A stretch of 43,600 nt of DNA from Budvicia aquatica DSM 5075 = ATCC 35567 (GTDB lineage: Bacteria > Pseudomonadota > Gammaproteobacteria > Enterobacterales > Enterobacteriaceae), in the NCBI RefSeq assembly GCF_000427805.1, contig NZ_ATYS01000020.1, positions 1 through 43,600 on the forward strand, in the 5' to 3' direction. Positions 37,430 through 43,600 of the stretch are shown here, piece after piece. The stretch's first letter is position 1. Each line of letters begins with the position of its first letter. The translations under genes were made by a program, and so were the position numbers. The notes under the pieces are model-generated. The model did not search any database. It saw only the letters and a program-made list of their open reading frames with translations, and was not told where the DNA came from.

Positions 37430-38545
37430 ATGAAAGGATGTTGGGCTAAATATGTACTTGGCGGGATAATTATAGCGTTACTTGCCGGATGTGAGTCGCG
37501 CCCCACCGATAGGGGGCAGCAGTATAAAGACGGTAAGTTAACTCACCCGTTTGAACTGGTGAATAACCCTAACGCAAAGAACAAGCCGGTTAACGGTCAG
37601 GATTTCGCCCAGCAGGTTTCTGAAATTAGTAAAGTGTCACCTTCGCTGTATGCCAAACATCGTGATACCTATCAGGCCATATTTAAGTGGATGGTATCCG
37701 GTGCTGAAGGCGCTCAGTTAGCTCAATATAAAATAGATGCTTATCAGATGGAGGGCGTTGATAACTTTGGTAATGTTCAGTTTACCGGTTATTACACTCC
37801 GGTGATTCATGCCCGCCATACTAAACAGGGCGAATTTAAATACCCGCTGTATAGCATGCCGAGAAAGACTAAGAAAATGCGCCGTCTTCCCGATCGTGCC
37901 GGAATTTATGCCGGCGCGCTGGATGGCTTAGGCCTTGAATTAGCTTATAGCAATTCATTGGTCGATAACTTTATGATGGAAGTACAGGGCAGTGCTTATG
38001 TCGATTTTGGTGACGGTACTCCGCTAGTCTTTTTTGCCTATTCAGGGAAAAATGGCCGGGCCTATCATAGCGTTGGTAAAGTATTAATCGATCGTAATGA
38101 AGTGCCGCGTGAGCAGATGTCGATGCAGGCAATTAAAAAATGGACTGAAGAGCATAGTGAATCTGAAGTCAGAGAACTGTTAGAACAGAATCCATCGTTC
38201 GTTTTCTTCAAGCCAAGGCACTCAGCCCCGGTTAAAGGTGCCAGTGCGGTTCCTCTAGTGGCTAAAGCCTCCGTTGCTTCGGATAAAACATTAATTCCAC
38301 CGGGAACGACTATTCTGGCGGAAGTGCCATTGTTAGACAATCAAGGCAAATTTACCGGTAAATATGAGATGCGGCTGATGGTTTCATTAGATGTTGGTGG
38401 TGCAATCAAAGGTCATCACTTCGATATTTATCAGGGAATTGGTGATGATGCCGGCCATGCAGCCGGTTTCTATAATCATTATGGCCGGGTTTGGGTTTTG
38501 AGTACCCCGCCGGACGCTGCAAGTAGTTTGTCTGTCGCTAAATAA
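37430..38545 (+). CDS. mltA: Membrane-bound lytic murein transglycosylase A
   Basis: 371 residues from the ATG at 37430 (E. coli 365). An outer-membrane lipoprotein that cleaves glycan strands to 1,6-anhydro products. Lipobox LLAG|C at about C21; mature start resembles E. coli (RPTDRGQQYKDGKL). MltA domain with FTGYYTPVI and VQGSAYVDFGDG, then the 3D domain with the catalytic aspartate in SLDVGGAIKGHHFDIYQG. An upstream in-frame ATG (37376) would bury the lipoprotein signal and is rejected. Confidence 0.95.
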   Translation: MKGCWAKYVLGGIIIALLAGCESRPTDRGQQYKDGKLTHPFELVNNPNAKNKPVNGQDFAQQVSEISKVSPSLYAKHRDTYQAIFKWMVSGAEGAQLAQYKIDAYQMEGVDNFGNVQFTGYYTPVIHARHTKQGEFKYPLYSMPRKTKKMRRLPDRAGIYAGALDGLGLELAYSNSLVDNFMMEVQGSAYVDFGDGTPLVFFAYSGKNGRAYHSVGKVLIDRNEVPREQMSMQAIKKWTEEHSESEVRELLEQNPSFVFFKPRHSAPVKGASAVPLVAKASVASDKTLIPPGTTILAEVPLLDNQGKFTGKYEMRLMVSLDVGGAIKGHHFDIYQGIGDDAGHAAGFYNHYGRVWVLSTPPDAASSLSVAK

Positions 38546-38560
38546 ATTTTGAGCAAGAAC

Positions 38561-38600
38561 CCTGCCATACCAACCGGATCCTTTTGTGTTGTATGGCAGG
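38561..38600. repeat. Inverted repeat between mltA and tcdA
   Basis: CCTGCCATAC (38561-38570) pairs with GTATGGCAGG (38591-38600), extended inward by CAAC/GTTG with one bulge. There is no U-run; possibly the mltA terminator or an mRNA 3' end. Confidence 0.5.
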
Positions 38601-38663
38601 TAACCCGTAGTATTAATATCCGCATTGAATGCTGCATCCGTCATTTTCAGGTATGAGGTCACT

Positions 38664-39479
38664 ATGTCTGTCGGCTACTCCGAGGCTTATTTACACCGTT
38701 TTAGCGGCATTGCCCGACTCTATGGCCAGCCGGCTTTAATGCTGTTTTCTCAGGCCAATGTCTGTGTTATTGGCATTGGTGGCGTAGGTTCTTGGGCTGC
38801 AGAAGCGTTGGCGCGTAGTGGTATTGGTCACATTACTCTGATTGATATGGATGACGTTTGCGTGACAAATACTAACCGCCAGATTCATGCGTTGTCTAAA
38901 ACGGTAGGGCAGCCGAAGGGGGAGGTTATGGCTCAGCGGATAACCGAAATTAATCCGGAATGCCAAGTTACCTGTATTGATGATTTTATTACCCCGGACA
39001 ATGTCACTGAATATATTACGGATAAATTTGATTACGTGATTGATGCCATTGATAGCATCAGACCGAAAGCAGCGTTGTTGGCATATTGCCGTCGCTATAA
39101 AATTCCGGTTATCACTACCGGCGGCGCCGGCGGCCAGATTGACCCGACACAAATTCAGGTGGCTGACTTAGCCAAAACTATTCAGGATCCGCTGGCGGCT
39201 AAGCTGCGTGAACGCCTGAAAAGTGACTTTAATGTAGTGAGAAATAGCAAAGGGAAGTTGGGTATAGACTGCGTATTTTCGACTGAGCAGTTGGTGTATC
39301 CACAGCCTGATGGCAGCGTCTGCGCCGCAAAAAGTACCGCTGACGGCCCTAAGCGAATGGACTGTGCCTCTGGTTTTGGTGCCATCACCATGGTGACGGC
39401 TTCATTTGGATTTATTGCCGTTTCTCATGCACTGAAGAAGATGCTGGCTAAAGCTGAACGGCAGAAAAAAACGCCTTAG
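38664..39479 (+). CDS. tcdA: tRNA threonylcarbamoyladenosine dehydratase TcdA (CsdL)
   Basis: 271 residues (E. coli 268). An E1-like enzyme that uses ATP to cyclise t6A37 of tRNA to ct6A. The nucleotide-binding GIGGVGSWAAEALARSG, DMDDVCVTNTNRQ and FDYVIDAIDS are clear. GAGGT precedes the ATG. An in-frame upstream start at 38625 is less likely. It converges on csdE with 12 bp between; CsdA-CsdE supply sulfur-relay activity linked to TcdA in E. coli. Confidence 0.94.
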   Translation: MSVGYSEAYLHRFSGIARLYGQPALMLFSQANVCVIGIGGVGSWAAEALARSGIGHITLIDMDDVCVTNTNRQIHALSKTVGQPKGEVMAQRITEINPECQVTCIDDFITPDNVTEYITDKFDYVIDAIDSIRPKAALLAYCRRYKIPVITTGGAGGQIDPTQIQVADLAKTIQDPLAAKLRERLKSDFNVVRNSKGKLGIDCVFSTEQLVYPQPDGSVCAAKSTADGPKRMDCASGFGAITMVTASFGFIAVSHALKKMLAKAERQKKTP

Positions 39480-39491
39480 CCGCTGCTGCTT

Positions 39492-39932
39492 TTATTGGCA
39501 GGATTCAGCCGCTTTTTTTATCGCTGAAACCAGGGACTCTAAGCCTTGGGAACGGGATGCGCTGAGCTGTTGATGAATGCCTAACTGCTCAAAAAGTTTT
39601 AACGGATCGAGCGCGATAACTTCCACCGGGGTTTTACCCTCTATTTGGGTGAGCAAAATGGCTAAAATGCCTTTAACGATTCGCCCTTCACTGTCCCCGT
39701 AAAAATGCAGAGTGCCGTTATCCATTAACTGATAACCCAGCCAGACTCTGTTTTCACATCCTCTAAGTTCGAGCTGTTGTTGCTTAAGCTCCTCGGGCAG
39801 AGCCGGTAACTGCTTAGCTAATTGAATTAACTGGCGATAGCGGTCTTCCCATAGCGTTTTATGACTAAACATCTCAACAAGTTGATCGGTATTAATATCG
39901 GACCCAAAAGGATGAGGGGCTAGGATCTGCAT
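39492..39932 (-). CDS. csdE: Cysteine desulfurase sulfur acceptor CsdE
   Basis: 146 residues (E. coli 147), SufE family. It takes persulfide sulfur from CsdA on the cysteine in [36 protein letters not shown] is the typical N-terminal helix region. It lies 2 bp downstream of csdA in one operon. Confidence 0.93.
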   Translation of the reverse strand: MQILAPHPFGSDINTDQLVEMFSHKTLWEDRYRQLIQLAKQLPALPEELKQQQLELRGCENRVWLGYQLMDNGTLHFYGDSEGRIVKGILAILLTQIEGKTPVEVIALDPLKLFEQLGIHQQLSASRSQGLESLVSAIKKAAESCQ

Positions 39933-39934
39933 GA

Positions 39935-41137
39935 TTACTCCAACAAAGACAGCGCACGGATTAATGATTGGTAAAGTTTATCAACGTCATCGGGTTGGTT
40001 ATAGGGGGCAAATGACGCGCGTAAGGTGCCACTGACGCCGATCGCATCTAATAGCGGCTGAGCACAGTGTTGGCCCGAACGGATGGCTACGCCTTGCTCT
40101 GACAGCAAGGTGGCAATGTCACTGTGATGGAAGCCTGCAATATTAAAGGCCAGCAGGCTGCTGTTTTGTGCCCGATAGCTGATAAAACCAGGAATAGTTG
40201 CCAGTTTCTCATAGGCTAATTGTGCCAGTGAACAAGCGTAATGTTCAGCCTGCACAATATCCTGAGTATTTAGCCATGATAACGTCGCGCCGAACCCGAT
40301 GACTCCGGCAATATTTGGGGTACCTGCCTCAAAACATTCCGGTACTGACTGAGCTTCAAAACCGTCAAATGAGGCTTGAGTCAGCATTTTCCCACCGCCT
40401 TGCCATGGAGCCATTTCTGCTAACAAGGTACTTTTTCCATAAAGGACGCCAATGCCGGTGGGGCCGTATAGTTTATGGGCGGAAAAAGCGTAAAAATCGA
40501 CGTCTAGCTGTTGAACATCGGGTGGTGAATGAACCACTCCCTGAGCTCCGTCTACGACGACGATAGTGCCGTTTTTATGCGCCAGTTCGATGGCAAGTTT
40601 TAGGTCGGGGCAGCCGCCGGTAACGTTAGACATATGGCCAATGGCCAATATTTTAGTTTTACCGGTCAGCAACTGTTCAAGCTGCGTTAAGTCTGGCAAA
40701 TAACGTTGGTCTAGCGGGAGCTTAATTACTGTTGCACCGGTTTGCTGTGCCACCATTAGCCATGGAATCAGGTTGGAGTGATGCTCAGACTCACTGACGA
40801 GTATTTCGTCGCCGGCTTTCAGCCGCGGGCGGGCATAGCTTTGCGCCACTAAATTAATCGCTTCGGTCGTTCCTTTGGTCCAGACTATTTGTTGATGGCT
40901 TGCAGCATTAATCAGCTCTCTTACGCTTTCTCTGGCACTTTCAAAGCGATCTGTCGCATTTTGTGCTGCACTATGGGCACTACGATGGACCGTAGCACCA
41001 TTATGAGCATAATATTCACCGGTTGCCTGAACCAATGTTAGTGGCTTAAGGGCGGTTGCTGCGCTGTCAAGATAACAACCGGCCTGATGTAATGCAGGGA
41101 ACTGATGGCGAAACGCAGTGGGATCAAAAGATTTCAT
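39935..41137 (-). CDS. csdA: Cysteine desulfurase CsdA
   Basis: 400 residues (E. coli 401), a class V PLP enzyme releasing sulfur from cysteine to make a protein persulfide. PLP lysine in [17 protein letters not shown], the catalytic cysteine in [16 protein letters not shown], and [11 protein letters not shown] and [11 protein letters not shown] in the cofactor site. Works with CsdE and TcdA encoded beside it. Confidence 0.94.
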   Translation of the reverse strand: MKSFDPTAFRHQFPALHQAGCYLDSAATALKPLTLVQATGEYYAHNGATVHRSAHSAAQNATDRFESARESVRELINAASHQQIVWTKGTTEAINLVAQSYARPRLKAGDEILVSESEHHSNLIPWLMVAQQTGATVIKLPLDQRYLPDLTQLEQLLTGKTKILAIGHMSNVTGGCPDLKLAIELAHKNGTIVVVDGAQGVVHSPPDVQQLDVDFYAFSAHKLYGPTGIGVLYGKSTLLAEMAPWQGGGKMLTQASFDGFEAQSVPECFEAGTPNIAGVIGFGATLSWLNTQDIVQAEHYACSLAQLAYEKLATIPGFISYRAQNSSLLAFNIAGFHHSDIATLLSEQGVAIRSGQHCAQPLLDAIGVSGTLRASFAPYNQPDDVDKLYQSLIRALSLLE

Positions 41138-41241
41138 GGTGTCATACTTTAATGAGTGACCGGCAAATAGTCGCCGTGAATGATAAAGATTGTACTAGCC
41201 GCGAGAGCAAAGAACAGTGCTAATTTGGCACTATTTTAATG

Positions 41242-41382
41242 TATATCCGTCATACTCCAAGTAGCAGGGCGTTGAGCTAATGGGGTAACCTGAGTTATGC
41301 CTTAGTATATTCATCAGGGTTATTGGGTTCATCTCCGGGAGGTTGCTTGCTGCCCTCCTGCAATTTAGATTATTCTGGGTAT
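41242..41382. repeat. ERIC-like intergenic repeat upstream of ygdI
   Basis: The left end TATATCCGTCATACTCCAAG strongly resembles the ERIC end, and the right end, read in reverse (ATACCCAGAATAATCTAAAT, then TGCAGGAGGGCAGC), is a diverged inverted copy. About 141 bp, non-coding, filling most of the 318-bp csdA-ygdI gap. Confidence 0.6.
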
Positions 41383-41455
41383 CGTTATCAGTAGGCAATC
41401 AATGCAACGCACGATTTTTATCGGATTTATTCTGTTTAACCGTAAGGAATGTTTT

Positions 41456-41680
41456 ATGAAACGTTTTATTGTTATCACCTCAGCGCTGTTATTCACCTTA
41501 GGGCTAGCGGGATGTTCAAGTCATTATGAAATGACGATGGCCGACGGTACCAAGATCATCACTGTGGGTGAACCTTCTCTTGACCAGAATTCCGGAATGT
41601 ATACTTATGAAACCCGTTTTGACGGTGAACAACAGGTCAGTCAGGATCAGGTTAAAGAGTTTGTTAAACAGCCTTACTAA
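41456..41680 (+). CDS. ygdI: Small YgdI/YgdR-family lipoprotein
   Basis: 74 residues (E. coli YgdI 75). Lipoprotein signal with lipobox LGLAG|C (C20), then a DUF903 domain (YEMTMADGTKIITVGEP, GMYTYE), a small SH3-like fold of unknown function. AAGGA precedes the ATG; the longer in-frame start at 41402 would spoil the signal peptide. The position next to gcvA/GcvB matches E. coli ygdI. It is bracketed by two ERIC-like repeats. Confidence 0.9.
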   Translation: MKRFIVITSALLFTLGLAGCSSHYEMTMADGTKIITVGEPSLDQNSGMYTYETRFDGEQQVSQDQVKEFVKQPY

Positions 41681-41695
41681 GCTGATATGCCAAAC

Positions 41696-41764
41696 TATAC
41701 CCGTGATATTTCAAACGGCCTCTTTGTTGGCTCAGCCTCGATGCAACTTGAATTATTTGGGGTA
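41696..41764. repeat. Short ERIC-like inverted repeat downstream of ygdI
   Basis: A 69-bp element with ends TATACCCGTGATATTTCAA and, reversed, TACCCCAAATAATTCAAG. The ends resemble those of the 41242-41382 repeat, so it may be an internally deleted relative. It abuts the GcvB terminator. Confidence 0.5.
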
Positions 41765-41771
41765 GAAAGAT

Positions 41772-41987
41772 AAAAAAAAGCACCGCATTCGCGGTGCTAC
41801 TGAAATCACTATGGACAGACAGGGTAAATGTTCAGAAAATGTATAAATCATTAATCCAATGTCATCATTGGGGTAATGATTGCACCCAACAAGTGTCAGG
41901 TAATTAGCAAACACAACATCACAACCACAAAGCCAAAATGCGCCCTTCATTCAAAAAAAACACATTCTTCGTTCCGGCTTATGGAGT
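41772..41987 (-). ncRNA. gcvB: GcvB small RNA
   Basis: About 216 nt (E. coli 206). The 5' end reads ACTCCATAAGCCGGAACG, close to E. coli GcvB. The G/U-rich R1 seed (41937-41907), starting TTTGGCTTTGTGGTTGTGAT, is almost unchanged; it represses many amino-acid and peptide transporter mRNAs. The 3' part CATTTACCCTGTCTGTCCAT is conserved, and the terminator AGCACCGC-GAAT-GCGGTGCT plus eight U ends it. Divergent from its activator gene gcvA, as in E. coli. Confidence 0.95.
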
Positions 41988-41993
41988 GCCATC

Positions 41994-42022
41994 ACTATAG
42001 GTATTTACTGGTATATACTCAA
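41994..42022 (-). promoter_or_regulatory. Promoter of gcvB
   Basis: On the minus strand TTGAGT (-35, 42022-42017), exactly 17 bp, TATAGT (-10, 41999-41994), with the RNA start six bases further on. Confidence 0.8.
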
Positions 42023-42044
42023 CGGACAATTTATAATGTATCGC

Positions 42045-42059
42045 ATTAGAAAAACTAAT
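42045..42059. promoter_or_regulatory. Probable GcvA binding site between gcvB and gcvA
   Basis: ATTAG-AAAAA-CTAAT is a symmetric T-N11-A LysR-type site and carries the CTAAT motif known for GcvA. The centre is about 65 bp upstream of the gcvB start, the standard activator position. A gcvA -10 candidate, TATAAT, lies at 42032-42037, so the same site could autorepress gcvA. Confidence 0.7.
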
Positions 42060-42119
42060 GATTAAATAGCGAGATGCGATCGCTCTGTAGCCCATACACC
42101 GGGATGTACTGTCAATTAT

Positions 42120-43034
42120 ATGAAACGATTACCCCCATTAAATGCGTTACGGGTGTTTGATTCCGCAGCCCGCCACCTTAGCTTTACTAAGGCATCAGAA
42201 GAGCTTTTTGTGACACAGGCCGCAGTTAGCCATCAAATTAAGTCATTAGAAGATTTTCTCGGACTGAAACTTTTTCGTCGGCGTAATCGCTCTCTCTTAT
42301 TAACGGAAGAAGGGCAAAGTTACTATTTAGATATTAAAGAGATTTTTATTGCGCTGAATGAGGCGACCCGAAAGCTTCAGGCCCGCAGCGCGAAAGGGGC
42401 CCTGACGGTAAGCTTACCCACCAGCTTTGCCATTCAGTGGTTGGTGCCGCGATTGTCGGGCTTTCATGAAAGTTATCCCGGCATTGATGTACGAATTCAG
42501 GCAATCGATCGAGACGAGTGGAAATTGTCAGACGATGTTGACGTGGCGATTTTTTACGGCCGGGGAAACTGGTCAGGATTACGGGTTGAACCCTTATATG
42601 CTGAATATTTGATACCGGTGTGTTCGCCAACGCTGATGATGGGGAATAATCCGCTAAGTTCGCCAAAGGCGCTAGAGCACCATACGCTACTCCATGATGC
42701 ATCGAGGCGTGACTGGCAGGCATATATTCGCCAATTAGGCGTACAGCATATTAACGTTCAGCAAGGGCCTATTTTTAGCCATACCGCCATGGTTGTTCAG
42801 GCTGCGGTTCATGGTCAGGGCGTGGCGTTAGTCAATAATATGCTGGCGCTGGCTGAGATAGAATCGGGTCGTTTGGTCTGTCCGTTCAATCATGCTTTAG
42901 CCAGTAAAAATGCTTTTTATCTGGTTTGTCATGACAGTCAGGCTGAACTGGGTAAAATAGCGTCCTTTCGGGAGTGGATTTTAGCCCTTGCTTCCAGTGA
43001 GCAGGAGAGCGTCCATTTACGTTACGAAGAGTAA
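42120..43034 (+). CDS. gcvA: Glycine cleavage system transcriptional regulator GcvA (LysR family)
   Basis: 304 residues (E. coli 305). N-terminal winged helix-turn-helix (LSFTKASEELFVTQAAVSHQIKSLEDFLGLKLFRR, quoted here only by its ends: LSFTKASEEL and GLKLFRR) and a LysR substrate-binding domain. It activates gcvTHP and gcvB when glycine is plentiful. The C-terminal FYLVCHDSQAELGKIASF is characteristic. No strong Shine-Dalgarno precedes the ATG. Confidence 0.95.
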   Translation: MKRLPPLNALRVFDSAARHLSFTKASEELFVTQAAVSHQIKSLEDFLGLKLFRRRNRSLLLTEEGQSYYLDIKEIFIALNEATRKLQARSAKGALTVSLPTSFAIQWLVPRLSGFHESYPGIDVRIQAIDRDEWKLSDDVDVAIFYGRGNWSGLRVEPLYAEYLIPVCSPTLMMGNNPLSSPKALEHHTLLHDASRRDWQAYIRQLGVQHINVQQGPIFSHTAMVVQAAVHGQGVALVNNMLALAEIESGRLVCPFNHALASKNAFYLVCHDSQAELGKIASFREWILALASSEQESVHLRYEE

Positions 43035-43135
43035 ATATCAGCAAAAATGAAAACATTCACTGTGGAAATTGGGTTTTATCAGTAGAATTCACACCAGTTT
43101 CTCTTAATTCAGAGATGACAGTAATAAGGTTAGTG

Positions 43136-43522
43136 ATGATGACGGGTCGTTTGATTTTAATTTTTGCCGCAGTTAGCGGTTTTATCTTTGTTGCCCTTGG
43201 CGCATTCGGAGCCCATGGCCTGAGTAAAATACTTGATGCTCAACAAATGGCATGGTTGCGTACCGGCTTGGAATATCAGGGATTACATACTCTGGCTATT
43301 CTGGCGTTAGGCATTGCAGTTCAGCATCAGGGCAATATTTGGTTTCAGCGCAGCGCAACTTTCTTAGCGCTAGGGACAATTTTATTTAGCGGTAGTCTTT
43401 ATTGGCTGGCGCTATCAACCACAAAAATGTGGGTGTACATCACGCCAATCGGAGGCTTCTGCTTCTTAATTGGCTGGGCACTTCTGCTAGTTGGTGCTTT
43501 GCGCCAGAATAAAAAGGTTTAA
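43136..43522 (+). CDS. ygdD: DUF423 inner-membrane protein YgdD
   Basis: 129 residues (E. coli 131), four predicted membrane helices, with ALGAFGAHGL and FSGSLYWLAL as family marks. Function unknown. AAGG lies six bases before the ATG at 43136; ATG codons at 43139 and (poorly supported) 43115 are alternatives. It is followed after 2 bp by rlmM, so the two are probably co-transcribed. Confidence 0.9.
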   Translation: MMTGRLILIFAAVSGFIFVALGAFGAHGLSKILDAQQMAWLRTGLEYQGLHTLAILALGIAVQHQGNIWFQRSATFLALGTILFSGSLYWLALSTTKMWVYITPIGGFCFLIGWALLLVGALRQNKKV

Positions 43523-43524
43523 CC

Positions 43525-43600
43525 GTGAATAAAATAGCATTGTATTGCCGTCCTGGATTTGAAAAAGAGTGCGCGGCAGAGATCACGGAGAAAGCCGCAG
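43525..43600 (+). CDS. rlmM: 23S rRNA 2'-O-ribose C2498 methyltransferase RlmM (partial, 5' end)
   Basis: Starts with GTG and AAGG upstream; only about 25 codons lie in the window. The encoded YCRPGFEKECAAEIT matches the start of E. coli RlmM, and gcvA-ygdD-rlmM is the E. coli order. The gene runs off the right end. Confidence 0.9.
   Translation, partial: MNKIALYCRPGFEKECAAEITEKAA

Noticed and set aside
38736..39152. 138-codon antisense frame within tcdA
   Set aside because: Composition artefact opposite a well-supported gene; no start signals or family resemblance.
41753..41950. 65-codon leftward frame
   Set aside because: It lies wholly within or against the GcvB sRNA and its terminator, which explain the conservation.

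Overview
The window is chromosomal DNA of a gram-negative enterobacterium. From 9.2 kb to the right end the gene order is that of the Escherichia coli galR-aas-mutH-thyA-recBCD-argA-amiC-metZWV-mltA-csd-gcvA segment, and the proteins read as clear Enterobacterales orthologues. Divergence and several local differences (no ptsP between rppH and lgt, no tas/ygdQ/ygdR between lplT and mutH, extra genes beside recC and argA) point away from Escherichia/Salmonella, perhaps to a Budviciaceae-like lineage; that placement is a guess. I saw no prophage, insertion sequence, integrase or CRISPR array.

Left end (1-7.6 kb) is the accessory part. A 13-bp-arm palindrome and about 3.2 tandem copies of a 140-bp hairpin-rich repeat precede a leftward phosphonate-type ABC importer operon (phnD-phnC-phnE-phnE). 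Upstream lies a leftward two-component pair: a DctB-like membrane kinase and an NtrC/DctD-family sigma54 activator. The gap between regulator and phnD holds a near-consensus sigma54 promoter (TGGCAT-N5-TTGC) and two copies of AGGACA-N4-TGTCCT spaced 32 bp, upstream at enhancer distance. Together these look like a self-contained sigma54-switched uptake system for a phosphorus-containing ligand, unlike the PhoB-controlled phn operon of E. coli. This is the most interesting part of the window.

Core part (7.8-43.6 kb): galR with a likely operator; an OmrA/B-type sRNA; aas-lplT (lysophospholipid recycling); mutH; a mutH-rppH gap carrying DnaA boxes at the position of the E. coli DARS2 locus; rppH; lgt-thyA; four minor pseudopilin genes ppdA-ppdB-ygdB-ppdC; an inserted old-yellow-enzyme reductase; recC-ptrA-recB-recD; an inserted iron-siderophore binding lipoprotein with a Fur-box-like site; argA with two ARG boxes 21 bp apart; amiC; a DHCW-type cupin; three identical initiator tRNA genes with one promoter and terminator; mltA; tcdA facing csdA-csdE; ygdI flanked by two ERIC-like repeats; the GcvB sRNA divergent from gcvA with a LysR-type site between them; ygdD; and the first codons of rlmM.
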